Below are positions 1 through 8,186 of a DNA stretch of 64,000 nucleotides, one piece after another. Both the position numbers and the translations under genes were made by a program. Under the pieces are notes generated by a model, which was not told where the DNA came from, made no database searches, and saw only the letters and a program-made list of their open reading frames with translations. Numbering within the stretch: position 1 is the first letter of the stretch; the number at the start of each line of letters is the position of its first letter. Source of the DNA: Natronococcus sp. AD-5 (GTDB lineage Archaea > Halobacteriota > Halobacteria > Halobacteriales > Natrialbaceae); assembly GCF_030734285.1 (NCBI RefSeq), contig NZ_CP132294.1:372001-436000 (forward strand), given 5' to 3'.

Positions 1-2
1 GG

Positions 3-1202
3 GACGGATACGAACTCACGAAACAGGGACGGGCCGTCTACACGCTCGCGGTCTCCGCGATCGTCTCGGGGATCGCGGGGCTGTTCGCCGCCGTCGTGCT
101 CCTCGTGTTCGCCCCGCCGATCTCCTCGTTCGCGCTCAACTTCGGGCCGCCGGAGATGTTCCTGCTCGCGGTGTTCGCCCTGACGATCGTCCCCGCCGCG
201 AAGGGGGCCTCGCTCTCGAAGGCGCTTCTGGCCGGCACGTTCGGACTGCTGATCGGAACGATCGGCAACGATCCGCAGCTCTCGCAGTCGCGAGCCACGT
301 TCGAGCAGACGACGCTCCTCGCCGGCGTCGACTTCATCGTCGTGCTGATCGGCCTGTTCGTCCTCACGGAGGTGTTCCGGCTGGCCTTCCGCGGAACCGT
401 CGTCACCGGCGACGAGCACGCCAGGGGCGGACTCTCGGAAGTGTACGAGGCGGCCCGAACGGTAGCCTCCCGTCCGATCGAGACCGCTCGAGGAATGCTT
501 ATCGGCGCCTTCATCGGCTCGTTACCCGGCGCGGGAGCGGACGTGGCGAACTTCGTCTCGTACAACGAGGCCAGGCGATGGGCCGGCGACGAACTGGCCG
601 ACCGCTTCGGGACCGGCGCCATCGAAGGCGTCATCGCGGCCGACTCGAGCAACAACGCGACCCAGGGTGGCGCGCTGATCCCGACGCTCACGCTCGGAAT
701 CCCGGGTAGCGGCTCGACGGCGGCACTGCTCGGTGCGATCGCGCTCCACGGCATGAATCCCGGCCCCGGACTGTTCGAATCGTCCGGCGACATCGTCTAC
801 GCGATGATCTTCTCGCTGTTCATCGGCAACGTCCTCATTCTGCTCTACGGCGTCTCCGGCTCGCAGTACTTCGGGAAGTTCGCGTACATTCCGGTGCGGT
901 ACATCATCCCCGTAGTGACGGTGCTCGCGATCGTCGGCGCCTTCGCGGTCCGGAACGCGACCGTCGATCTGTACATCGTGTTGCTCTTCGGGGTGGTCGG
1001 GATCCTGTTCGTCACGTACGACTATCCGCTGGTCAGTCTCGTGTTGGGGGTCATCCTCGGCGACATCGCCGAGTCGGGTTTCGTCACCGGCTGGCTGTTG
1101 ACCGGCGAGAGCGTCACAGCTTTCCTCTTCAACAGCTACATCGCGATCGGGCTGTTGGTCCTCACCGCGCTCTCGTTGATCGTCACCGCACTCAAGGGCT
1201 GA
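3..1202 (+). CDS. tctA: TctA-family tricarboxylate carrier permease (5' end outside window)
   Basis: This is the large membrane subunit of a tripartite tricarboxylate transporter, which moves citrate-like carboxylates across the membrane together with a small TctB subunit and a binding protein TctC. The frame is already open at the window edge, and its first codons (DGYELTKQG) match the conserved TctA loop. About 399 residues are visible of a family length near 500, so roughly 100 N-terminal residues are missing. The GSLPGAGADVANF stretch and the LGIPGSGSTAALLGA loop are TctA hallmarks, and the remainder is a series of hydrophobic helices. No TctB or TctC gene follows; partners would have to lie upstream or elsewhere. 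Confidence 0.93.
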   Translation, partial: DGYELTKQGRAVYTLAVSAIVSGIAGLFAAVVLLVFAPPISSFALNFGPPEMFLLAVFALTIVPAAKGASLSKALLAGTFGLLIGTIGNDPQLSQSRATFEQTTLLAGVDFIVVLIGLFVLTEVFRLAFRGTVVTGDEHARGGLSEVYEAARTVASRPIETARGMLIGAFIGSLPGAGADVANFVSYNEARRWAGDELADRFGTGAIEGVIAADSSNNATQGGALIPTLTLGIPGSGSTAALLGAIALHGMNPGPGLFESSGDIVYAMIFSLFIGNVLILLYGVSGSQYFGKFAYIPVRYIIPVVTVLAIVGAFAVRNATVDLYIVLLFGVVGILFVTYDYPLVSLVLGVILGDIAESGFVTGWLLTGESVTAFLFNSYIAIGLLVLTALSLIVTALKG

Positions 1203-1336
1203 CGGTAGAGCCGCGCTGAATACGTACTTCGTGTTCGGAGATTTCACGGTGTCGAACGGTGGATCGCCGGTCAGTCCGATTTCCGCGTACGGGAGTTGTG
1301 TAGGGTATTTACGACCGGAGCATCACGATTCTACCG

Positions 1337-2005
1337 ATGGCTACCGAGGCGACCTTTACGATTCCATCAGATCGGTTCCCCTTGGGGACCGTATTCGAGC
1401 AGTTGCCGAACGTGACGATCACGCTGGAGCGGATTATCCCGGCGCAGAACGTCGTCGTGCCCTACTTCTGGGTGCGAGGGACCGTCGTCGACGACATCGA
1501 AGAGGCGTTTACCGACCATCCCGGAGTGGAAGACATTCACCTCGTCGATTCCGTCGAAGACGAGTATCTGTTGCGAGTCGAGTGGACGCAGGAGTACGTC
1601 GGCGTGCTGTGCGCGCTCGTGGAGACGGAGATTCCGCTCATTAGAGCCGTCGGCACGAACCAGGACTGGACGTTCGAAATCCGCGGGGACGATCGAAGCG
1701 ACATCGCGGACTTTCAGAAACGCTGCCAGGAGTACGACGTCCCGGTCACGCTGACGAAGTTGCACGCGCTCACGCCGGTGGAGACGGAAACCGAGGCGGC
1801 GCTGACCGAGACCCAGCAAGAGGCGATGGTCCTCGCCTACGAGCGCGGCTACTTCGAATCCCCCCGCGAGGTAACGATGGAAGATCTCGGCGACGAACTC
1901 GACATTTCCCAGCAGGCCATCGCGTCTCGACTTCGGCGCGGGATCAAACACATTCTCGGAAGCACCATTCCCGAAACAGAAGCTGCAAATTGCTATTCGT
2001 CTTAA
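1337..2005 (+). CDS. Bat-like helix-turn-helix regulator (HTH-10 family)
   Basis: A 222-residue haloarchaeal regulator of the bacterio-opsin-activator type. The N-terminal ~150 residues form the variable sensor-like region, and the C-terminal ~55 residues carry the HTH-10 domain, which begins TETQQEAMVLAYERGYFESPR and contains the recognition segment ELDISQQAIASRLRRG. A TATA-like sequence (GTATTTACG, about 1306-1314) lies roughly 27 nt before the ATG, the spacing expected for a leaderless archaeal transcript. It stands alone downstream of tctA with a 134-nt gap, so control of that transporter is possible but unproven. The ligand is unknown. Confidence 0.85.
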   Translation: MATEATFTIPSDRFPLGTVFEQLPNVTITLERIIPAQNVVVPYFWVRGTVVDDIEEAFTDHPGVEDIHLVDSVEDEYLLRVEWTQEYVGVLCALVETEIPLIRAVGTNQDWTFEIRGDDRSDIADFQKRCQEYDVPVTLTKLHALTPVETETEAALTETQQEAMVLAYERGYFESPREVTMEDLGDELDISQQAIASRLRRGIKHILGSTIPETEAANCYSS

Positions 2006-2064
2006 ATGGTTTTGTATATTCAAGAGCGACGCTGAGGATGTCGTCTCTCTAACATAGATGCGCA

Positions 2065-2253
2065 ATGCCAGACGGTGAGAGCGAACGGACGCTCGCAGAA
2101 TGTCTCGCCTGCGGTTCTGCCTATGCGGCGAAGAAATGGCCCGACGGAGCGATTCAACCGATCGGGAGTACTAGCTGCGAGTGCGGTTCAACGGAGTTTC
2201 AGGTTATCGAAGACTCGACTACTACCGTTCTCCGAGAAGAGAAACCCGACTGA
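2065..2253 (+). CDS. Small CxxC/CxC putative zinc-binding protein
   Basis: A 62-residue acidic protein with a CLACG knuckle near residue 14 and a CECG pair near residue 39, a four-cysteine pattern typical of haloarchaeal small zinc-finger proteins. It begins 60 nt after the upstream regulator gene. The two could be cotranscribed, although GTATATT at about 2021 could serve as a separate promoter. No catalytic motif is visible and I do not recognise a specific function. Confidence 0.7.
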   Translation: MPDGESERTLAECLACGSAYAAKKWPDGAIQPIGSTSCECGSTEFQVIEDSTTTVLREEKPD

Positions 2254-2353
2254 GTACGGGTTCACGCAGGGCTGCTGAACGGCTGGGGGAGTGCGGGTCA
2301 CGCGAAATGACCGGACCTGCGCACCGAACTGAAGGAATTCGGCGGAGCGGTCG

Positions 2354-2752
2354 TCAATCGCCGGCCGGTCCGTCGTCGACCGCGACGAGGTCGTGAGACC
2401 GCTCGAGATCCCCGAACTCGGTGGGCTCGTTTCCGTCGTCTTCTCCGGCCACGACGTCGTAAAATTCGATCCGAGACCGGTTCCACGATCCGGCCTCGAT
2501 TTCCTCTGCGGCGATGACCCCCTCCCGACCGGGGAGGTCGAATCGATCGACCGTCCGTTCGCTCGCCGCGACGGCGTAGCGCAGGCTGCCACCCTCGACG
2601 TCGTCGTTGGCCGAGCGCGGGAGGTGAAGCGGTCTGATGATCGAGGCGGACAGTTCCGTCTCGTCGTCGACGTAGAGCACGACCTCGTCGCCGTCGGTTT
2701 TCTTGAGCAACTGTTCTGCAATTTCGTTCGGATCTTGTTTTTCGACCGTCAT
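2354..2752 (-). CDS. Conserved hypothetical haloarchaeal protein
   Basis: A 132-residue strongly acidic soluble protein with no membrane segment or signal peptide. The N-terminal half (NEIAEQLLKKTDGDEVVLYVDDETELSASIIRP) looks like a compact alpha/beta fold. The C-terminal tail is Asp/Glu-rich. It lies 44 nt downstream of the sulfonucleotide-reductase-like gene on the same strand, so the two are probably cotranscribed, which weakly suggests a shared process. I do not recognise the family. Confidence 0.7.
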   Translation of the reverse strand: MTVEKQDPNEIAEQLLKKTDGDEVVLYVDDETELSASIIRPLHLPRSANDDVEGGSLRYAVAASERTVDRFDLPGREGVIAAEEIEAGSWNRSRIEFYDVVAGEDDGNEPTEFGDLERSHDLVAVDDGPAGD

Positions 2753-2796
2753 AGTGGTGTTACGACCGGTATCGTGGACTTCTCGCTGCTCGATTC

Positions 2797-3513
2797 TCAG
2801 TCGTCAGCCTCTTGCGCTTCGTCGCCGACCCGGCGGATGCTGTCGTAGGCGAAGAGGGCGTCACCGTCGAGCGTGCACTGCTTACATCCGAGACACTCGA
2901 ACCCTTCGTCGTAGAGTTCGTTGTGGGTGATTTCGCGGCGGTCGTGGTACTCCCAGACGTCCTCCGCCGTCCAGTGGACGATCGGGTTGATCCGGACGAC
3001 CTCGTCTTTCTGTTCGAAGAAGTCGAGGTTTTTCCGCCATTCGTAGCTCCGATCGCCGTCACCGTCGTCGTCGAGGCCCTCGTCGATCCGATACCCCGTG
3101 ATCCAGCCGTCGTGGCCGTCGATCATTCGCTCCATCGGGGCCGATTTGAGGGTCTGACAGCAGAGATCCGGCTTCCGCTGGTTCACCCGCGGGCCGTGTT
3201 CCGAGACGAGTTCTTCGTAGCTCGAGTCGGGCTCGTACGTCTCGAACGCGACGTCGTAGTCGCTCTCGAGTTCCTCCTTTATCTCCCAGGTCGCCTCGAA
3301 GTGGTTGCCGTGGTCGAGAAAGGAAAGCGCCGTCTGGGCCTCGACGTCGGCGGTCGATCTATCGATGAGATCGAGGACGACGTTCGAGTCCTTTCCGAAA
3401 CTACAGGTGAACACGGGCGCGTCGAATCGATCCCACGTTTCCTCGAGCACGTCGAGCGATTTGTCGATCTTTTCGTCGAGAGTGGCGGATTCGATTTCGA
3501 TTTCGGTTGACAT
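2797..3513 (-). CDS. PAPS/APS reductase-family protein with CC and CxxC cysteines
   Basis: A 238-residue member of the PP-loop sulfonucleotide reductase/PAPS sulfotransferase-like superfamily. The nucleotide-binding loop reads FTCSFGKDSNVVLDL (residues about 34-48). A CC pair (LCCQTLK) and a CLGCKQC cluster near the C-terminus resemble the CC/CxxC ligands that hold a [4Fe-4S] cluster in APS reductases. The catalytic C-terminal ECGLH motif of true reductases is absent. It may therefore be a sulfur-transfer, thiolation or adenylyl-sulfate-handling enzyme rather than assimilatory CysH. It is followed by the 132-residue hypothetical gene in a probable two-gene operon. Its start is preceded by a 224-nt gap shared with the divergent FAD oxidoreductase. 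Confidence 0.85.
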   Translation of the reverse strand: MSTEIEIESATLDEKIDKSLDVLEETWDRFDAPVFTCSFGKDSNVVLDLIDRSTADVEAQTALSFLDHGNHFEATWEIKEELESDYDVAFETYEPDSSYEELVSEHGPRVNQRKPDLCCQTLKSAPMERMIDGHDGWITGYRIDEGLDDDGDGDRSYEWRKNLDFFEQKDEVVRINPIVHWTAEDVWEYHDRREITHNELYDEGFECLGCKQCTLDGDALFAYDSIRRVGDEAQEADD

Positions 3514-3737
3514 TGTGGTGGGTGAGGTCGTGCCTGCTGGTTCGAGCGCGGGAGGTCAGGTTCGTGGTAGTCACGCGCTCCGGATGTGGATAGTAATTGG
3601 TGATATACGTATGGACGTTCTGCCTGCACATCCGGGCGCGTACGACCGCTAGCTTCACCCGGGCGAACGGACGCGACGAGCCGGCAATCGCCGCCGGCTG
3701 CGTGAGGGTACTTCAACGTCCGACTCGAACGGCCCGT

Positions 3738-4787
3738 ATGGAACGGATCGGGATCGTTGGCGCGGGCGCCGGCGCCGCCGCTGCGTCCTACGCCATCGGG
3801 GAGTCGGCCGCCGACGTCTCGGTGACGGTACTCGAGAAGTCCCGCGGCCTCTGCGGCCGGGCGGCGACCGGACGGCGAGGCGAGGTCGTCTACGACTACG
3901 GCGCGAACTACGTCAAGGCCGACGACGATCGGGTGGTCGACCTGCTCACCGAGACGCTCTCGACCGACGGCCTCGTCGACGTCGCCGATCCGGTCTGGAC
4001 GTTCGACGGCGAGGGCGAGATTTCGCCGGGACGAGACGCCGACGAGCACAAGTGGACCTACCGGCAGGGTCTGACGCAGCTCGCGAAACGGCTTTTCGAC
4101 CGCACCGACGCGACGATCCACCGGGAGACCCGCGTCGAGCGCGTCGTGCGGGACGCCGACGCCGGGACGTGGAAACTCGAGGACGCCGCCGGAAAGATCT
4201 GGGGCCCCTACGACGCCCTCGTCCTGAACCCGCCGGCGCCGCAGACGGCCGACCTGCTGCGATCGGCCGCGTGGGAAGCGGACCGTCGCGAGCCCCTCGT
4301 CGCGGCGGTCGATACCGTCCCGTACCGGCGGATCTGGACGGGGATCTTCCACTACCCGTTCGAACTCGAGGCGCCGTACTACGCGCTGGTCAACGCCGAC
4401 AAGAACCACGAGATCGGCTGGATCGGCCGCGAGGAGTGTAAACCCGGACACGTCCCCGACGGCGAGTCGGCGCTCGTCGTCCAGGCCAACCACGAGTGGT
4501 CGGTCGACCGCGCCGACGAAGACCCCGAGCGCAACCTCGCGGAACTCGCGGCGCTGACGGCCGGATTGCTCGAGGACGATCGTCTCACCGATCCCGACTG
4601 GACCGATCACCGGAGCTGGCGCTACGCGCTTCCGGAGGACGGCGTCGCGAGCGAGCCGCTTCGACGGGCGGAATCGGCGGGGCTGTACTGCGTCGGCGAC
4701 TGGATCGCCGGCGAGGGCCGGGTTCACGCGGCGCTCCGGAGCGGACTCGAGGTCGGCGAGCGGGTCGTCCTCGAGACGCCGCGATAG
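3738..4787 (+). CDS. FAD-dependent NAD(P)/amine-oxidase-like oxidoreductase
   Basis: A 349-residue Rossmann-fold flavoprotein. The start MERIGIVGAGAGAAAASYAI contains the GxGxxA dinucleotide-binding motif, and a typical glutamate-plus-KSRGLCGRAATGRR segment follows. The overall layout and the C-terminal YCVGDWIAGEGRVHAALRSG (FAD-contact GD motif) place it with renalase-like or amine-oxidase-like NAD(P)/FAD oxidoreductases. The open frame extends upstream, but the ATG at 3738 is chosen because it begins the FAD motif directly and because GTACTTCAA (about 3706) sits about 27 nt upstream as a promoter-like box. The substrate is not evident. Confidence 0.88.
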   Translation: MERIGIVGAGAGAAAASYAIGESAADVSVTVLEKSRGLCGRAATGRRGEVVYDYGANYVKADDDRVVDLLTETLSTDGLVDVADPVWTFDGEGEISPGRDADEHKWTYRQGLTQLAKRLFDRTDATIHRETRVERVVRDADAGTWKLEDAAGKIWGPYDALVLNPPAPQTADLLRSAAWEADRREPLVAAVDTVPYRRIWTGIFHYPFELEAPYYALVNADKNHEIGWIGREECKPGHVPDGESALVVQANHEWSVDRADEDPERNLAELAALTAGLLEDDRLTDPDWTDHRSWRYALPEDGVASEPLRRAESAGLYCVGDWIAGEGRVHAALRSGLEVGERVVLETPR

Positions 4788-5154
4788 CCGTCGGCCGGGT
4801 GAAAATCGGTCGCACCGCTGTTACGTTTTGCTCGGCTTACGTCCGACCGAAATCGGCGTATTGCGTGCACAACGTCACCGCGCCGGTAGATCAGTGGTAG
4901 TTCGAATCGCTCGTCCGAGGGCGCCGTTGCGACGCGATCCAACTGCACGCGTGCACAAAATCGAGATCGATTCCGTTCGCTAGCCCCTGTTCGCTCGACC
5001 TACCGGCGATCGACGAGCCGAACGGAAGCCCTCGTCCAGTCTCCGACATTTCGTATAGCGAACACGATTCCGTATTCGGACGATTACAAAACGCCGATGC
5101 AACGATCAGCCGGCGTCGGCGACGCTTCGGAAGCGTCAGCCCGACCGACCCATC
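4788..5154. other. Intergenic region with tRNA-like remnant, repeats and hairpin
   Basis: No convincing protein gene lies in this 367-nt gap. It contains a tRNA-like fragment (4880-4908), a 10-nt direct repeat GCGTGCACAA at 4863-4872 and 4949-4958 that brackets the fragment, a perfect 12-nt palindrome TGCACGCGTGCA at 4944-4955, and a 7-bp hairpin GACGCTT/AAGCGTC at 5121-5137 just before the next gene. Confidence 0.7.
4880..4908 (+). other. Possible tRNA remnant (acceptor, D-arm half, T-loop)
   Basis: GCGCCGG, then TA, then a D-arm-like GATCAGTGGTAG, followed directly by TTCGAATC, a canonical T-loop sequence. The anticodon arm, the variable region and the 3' strand of the D-stem are missing, so it cannot be functional. 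The 5' part resembles haloarchaeal tRNA-Gly. It may be a deletion relic of a tRNA or a chance match; the 10-nt direct repeats on either side make a recombination scar plausible. Confidence 0.3.
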
Positions 5155-6078
5155 GTGACGGATGAACATCCAGTGTCTAGACGGAAGAGTCTGAAGGGTA
5201 TCGCGATCGGGACGGTACTCGGCGGCGCCACGCTCGGCGCCTCGAGCGTCGCGGCCGGTGGCGATCGCGACGAGCACGGGCGCGAGTCCGAGGAGACCCG
5301 CGACGATCGTGCCGGGCGCGCCGAGCGCGGCGGCGTCGAGCTCGTCCCCGAGTGTGCCGAACCCGCGCTCGATCTGGCCGCGTTCCGCGTCGACAACCAC
5401 ACGAAACGGGAGGTCACCCTGGAGTGGCGGACCGGAGACGACGAGAGAACGGACGGTGCGGACAGAGACGACGAGGTGATCACGTTCGTCGACTGCCACA
5501 CGGTCCGCATCGTCGGCGACTTCCCCGAAGTGGTTCTCCACGCCCTCGAACTCTTCGAGACCGAAGACGGCGAGGTGGTCATCGGTGCGATAGGCTCCTT
5601 CCCGTGGGGCCCGGTCGAGGGTGAGCGAACGATCGACTTCGAGGAAGAGCTGAATCAACCGGTCGTCGTCTCGGCGGTGGACGTGTTAGATCGGCCGTTC
5701 GGGGAAGGCGGCGAAATCGTCCACGAGCGGCTCAACCCCGACATCGACCGGTGCATCGAGGAGCTGTTCGCGGACGCCGGCCTCGAACCCGGAGGCGACA
5801 GCGGCGTTGACACCGCCGATGGCGTCGCGTTCGACGACGTCCCCGACATCGCGCTGCCGAACCGCGGCACGTTCACCACCGCGGCGAAAGACTCGAGCTA
5901 TCTCGTTCTGCGCGCGCCCGGCGGCGACGTGACCGTTCGGCTGCTCCGCGACGGGGACGAGATCGCTCGCACGGCGAGCGCCGATACGCCGTGTCGCGAG
6001 AAGATCCACGGAAACGTCGGGTTCGAGGATTTCGAGCGCGTGCTCGGTTCGCGGATCGACGGATCAAGCTCCTCGTAG
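5155..6078 (+). CDS. Tat-exported hypothetical protein
   Basis: A 307-residue protein with a twin-arginine signal: SRRKSLKG at residues about 8-15, then a hydrophobic stretch IAIGTVLGGATLGASSVAAGG. The mature part is acidic and begins with a low-complexity Asp/Glu/Arg linker, followed by a beta-rich region (DNHTKREVTLEWRT) and a second possible domain near the C-terminus (TFTTAAKDSSYLVLRAPGGDVTVRLL). The GTG start is chosen because it places the RR motif near the N-terminus. No enzyme motif is visible; an extracellular structural or binding role is a guess. Confidence 0.75.
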   Translation: MTDEHPVSRRKSLKGIAIGTVLGGATLGASSVAAGGDRDEHGRESEETRDDRAGRAERGGVELVPECAEPALDLAAFRVDNHTKREVTLEWRTGDDERTDGADRDDEVITFVDCHTVRIVGDFPEVVLHALELFETEDGEVVIGAIGSFPWGPVEGERTIDFEEELNQPVVVSAVDVLDRPFGEGGEIVHERLNPDIDRCIEELFADAGLEPGGDSGVDTADGVAFDDVPDIALPNRGTFTTAAKDSSYLVLRAPGGDVTVRLLRDGDEIARTASADTPCREKIHGNVGFEDFERVLGSRIDGSSSS

Positions 6079-6129
6079 CAGGCTCGCGACGGCGCCAGCG
6101 GCTGGCGTCGGACGAACCCGCGGTTCCTC

Positions 6130-7317
6130 TCAGCTCGATCGCGGCTCGAGCCCCGCCCGATACTCGGTCAGGTTCTCGTAACCGTCCTCGGTGACGACGA
6201 CGAGGTCCTCGATCCGGACGCCGCCCACCTCGGGGTCGTAGAGGCCGGGTTCGATCGTGATCACGTGACCTGGCTCGAGTCCGCCGCCCGTGGGGGCGAC
6301 GCTCGGCTGCTCGTGGATGTCCAATCCGACGCCGTGGCCGGTGCTGTGGATGAAACCGGTCTCGGCGTTCGGATTACTCCGGAGGGTGTCGTAGCCGGCC
6401 TCCTCGATCACGTCGCAGGCCGCGTCGTGGACGTCCGAGCCGGTGACGCTCGCTTCGACGGCCTCGAGTGCGGCCTCGAACGCCTCCTCGGTGACCTCGT
6501 ACCGTCGGCGCGCCTCCGCGCCCGGGTCGCCGCGGGCGAAGGTCCGGGTCATGTCGCCGAAGTAGCCGGTCTCCTTGTCCCGCGGGAAGATGTCGATCAC
6601 GATCAGTTCGTCCGCCTCGAGCGTGCCGCTCCCGCGGTTGTGCGGGTCGGCGCCGTCCGGGCCGCAGGCGACGATCGTCTCGTCGAGCGCGCAGCCGTGG
6701 CGGAGGAGGGTGATCTCGATCTCCTCTTTGACGCGCTCGCTGGTCAGCGCCTCGCCGCCGCGGACGAGGGTGCCGTCGTCCTCGACGTCCGCGGTCGCGA
6801 TGAGCCCCTCGGCGACGGCCATCGCGGCCTCGTTCGCCTCCTGGGTCGCCCGGATCTGGTTGGTCTCCCAGGGGGATTTGGTCGCGCGGATCCCCTCGAC
6901 GACGCCCTCTGATTCGACCGCGACCTCGAGTCCCTGCTCTCGGAGGCCGTCCGCGGTTCCCGCGGGGAAGTTCCGCGGTACGGCGATCGAGTCGACGTCG
7001 CGGTCCGCGAGGAAGGCGGCGATCGTCCGAATCGTTCCCTCGTAGGAGCCGTACTCCGCGAGCAGTTCCTGGTAGTCGTACGCGGCGCGTCGCGTGACGG
7101 AGTCGGCGTCCGCCTCCTTCGTCGCCCGGCCGTACTCGAGGCCCGAGACGAGGAGGTGGACGTCGCCGTCGGCGGTCACGAGCGTCTGGTAGGCGTCCGG
7201 CGCGGTGAAGCCGGAGACGTACCGCTGGTCGGAGTCCGACGCGTCGTCGTCGATGAGGTAGCCGTCCACGCCCTCCTCCTCGAGGGTGGCACGCAGCGGC
7301 GCGAGATCGATCTCCAT
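6130..7317 (-). CDS. M24 family Xaa-Pro aminopeptidase-like metallopeptidase
   Basis: A 395-residue pita-bread-fold peptidase expected to cleave Xaa-Pro bonds in the cytoplasm. The N-terminal creatinase-like domain (about 1-130) precedes the M24 catalytic domain. The metal ligands are visible: Asp in VIDIFPRDK, Asp in GDMTRTF, His in STGHGVGLDIHE, Glu in TIEPGLYDPEVGG and Glu in VRIEDLVVVTEDG. The start is the ATG at 7317; a promoter-like AATTATGTG lies about 25-30 nt upstream. A second M24 protein (43513-44685) in this window lacks the same ligand set, which makes the contrast useful. Confidence 0.9.
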   Translation of the reverse strand: MEIDLAPLRATLEEEGVDGYLIDDDASDSDQRYVSGFTAPDAYQTLVTADGDVHLLVSGLEYGRATKEADADSVTRRAAYDYQELLAEYGSYEGTIRTIAAFLADRDVDSIAVPRNFPAGTADGLREQGLEVAVESEGVVEGIRATKSPWETNQIRATQEANEAAMAVAEGLIATADVEDDGTLVRGGEALTSERVKEEIEITLLRHGCALDETIVACGPDGADPHNRGSGTLEADELIVIDIFPRDKETGYFGDMTRTFARGDPGAEARRRYEVTEEAFEAALEAVEASVTGSDVHDAACDVIEEAGYDTLRSNPNAETGFIHSTGHGVGLDIHEQPSVAPTGGGLEPGHVITIEPGLYDPEVGGVRIEDLVVVTEDGYENLTEYRAGLEPRSS

Positions 7318-7399
7318 GTGGTGGATTGTGTAAGGCGCCCACATAATTGCGCGGATTGCGGAACGGCGGTGCGCCGCTCGCTCGCGAGGCGGCCGCCCG

Positions 7400-7714
7400 C
7401 TACGGTCCCTTTCGCAGCGAGACGAGGACGAGCGACAGCCCGACCGAGACGAGCCCCGCCTGGACGAGTCCGGCCGCCGAGATCGAGATCCCCGCCAGGT
7501 CGTACAGCATGCTCTCGCAAATCGCACCCGTTCCGATGAAGACGAACCCGCCGGAGACGTACAGCATCGGCTCGCTCCCGCTTCGGCGGTAGCCGTGATA
7601 CGCGAGGTGCGCGATGGCCAGGCTCAACGCGAGCACGATCAATTTCGCGCCGTACGCGATCGGGAGGCCCGACGCGACCCCGACCGGCGCCGCCCGAGCG
7701 ATGCTCGAGATCAT
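7400..7714 (-). CDS. Small three-helix membrane protein paired with HTH regulator
   Basis: A 104-residue membrane protein with three hydrophobic segments (about 17-40, 48-70 and 78-100) and a basic KGP tail. Its ATG overlaps the TGA of the upstream HTH gene by one base (TGATG), so translation is coupled. Haloarchaea commonly carry such short membrane proteins right behind an ArsR-like regulator; the resemblance is to the DUF7521 group, which is from memory and not searched. The function is unknown, possibly a sensor partner of the regulator. Confidence 0.8.
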   Translation of the reverse strand: MISSIARAAPVGVASGLPIAYGAKLIVLALSLAIAHLAYHGYRRSGSEPMLYVSGGFVFIGTGAICESMLYDLAGISISAAGLVQAGLVSVGLSLVLVSLRKGP

Positions 7715-8073
7715 CACTCCCCTCCCCGGAGCTCGCCCCAGAGGTCGGCGAAGTTGTCGGCGAGTTCGTCCCGGGTGTCGACGACGACGGTCAGTTCGTC
7801 CCCGTCCAGGGTTGCGCGAACGGACTCGACCGTCGTCCGGTAAACGCTCCGGTGCGAGCCGTCCGGATCGACGACCGTCTCCTCGTCGAGCAGTCCGTGA
7901 TCGTCGAGCGTGGCGACGCGACGGTAGATCGTCGGCAGCGACGCGTCGCACGCCTCGCTGAGCGCCTTGGCGGTCATCGGTTCTTCGTTGGCCGCAGTCA
8001 GGATCTCGCGCGCGTACGGATCCGCCAGCAGGTCGAGAATCGAACCGGAGTCGCTCCCGCGATCTGTATGCAC
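7714..8073 (-). CDS. ArsR-like winged-helix transcriptional regulator
   Basis: A DNA-binding protein of 119 residues from the GTG at 8073 (VHTDRGSDSGSILDLLADPYAREIL). The wHTH core is MTAKALSEACDASLPTIYRR plus a wing, followed by a short C-terminal dimerisation part (DELTVVVDTRDELADNFADL). The frame stays open to 8199, but the GTG is preferred because a perfect TATATA (8098-8103) sits 27 nt upstream of it, the classical leaderless spacing. It is coupled to the downstream membrane protein, and the promoter region is shared with the divergent carbamoyltransferase gene. Confidence 0.85.
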   Translation of the reverse strand: MHTDRGSDSGSILDLLADPYAREILTAANEEPMTAKALSEACDASLPTIYRRVATLDDHGLLDEETVVDPDGSHRSVYRTTVESVRATLDGDELTVVVDTRDELADNFADLWGELRGGE

Positions 8074-8097
8074 GGCTGGGGATCGCACGGTCGGGCG

Positions 8098-8103
8098 TAT
8101 ATA
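8098..8103 (-). promoter_or_regulatory. TATA box for the HTH regulator gene
   Basis: TATATA centred 27 nt upstream of the GTG at 8073, read on the minus strand. The distance fits leaderless haloarchaeal transcription and supports the GTG start. Confidence 0.65.
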
Positions 8104-8123
8104 GACGACGTTTTTCTGGCCGA

Positions 8124-8133
8124 GAGAATTCTC
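8124..8133. promoter_or_regulatory. Palindrome GAGAATTCTC between divergent genes
   Basis: A perfect 10-bp palindrome lies upstream of both the HTH gene and the carbamoyltransferase gene. A second short inverted repeat, CTCAC-CGA-GTGAG, lies at about 8154-8166. Either could be an operator for the neighbouring ArsR-like protein; this is inference from position only. Confidence 0.35.
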
Positions 8134-8186
8134 GAGGGGATTTTGAGTCCCTCTCACCGAGTGAGTAGACGAGTCCCCCGCTACGT

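Noticed and set aside
522-1247. Long antisense open frame of 241 codons under the TctA gene
   Set aside because: It is a shadow caused by high GC; its Arg/Asp/Glu composition is unnatural and the TctA frame is the conserved one.
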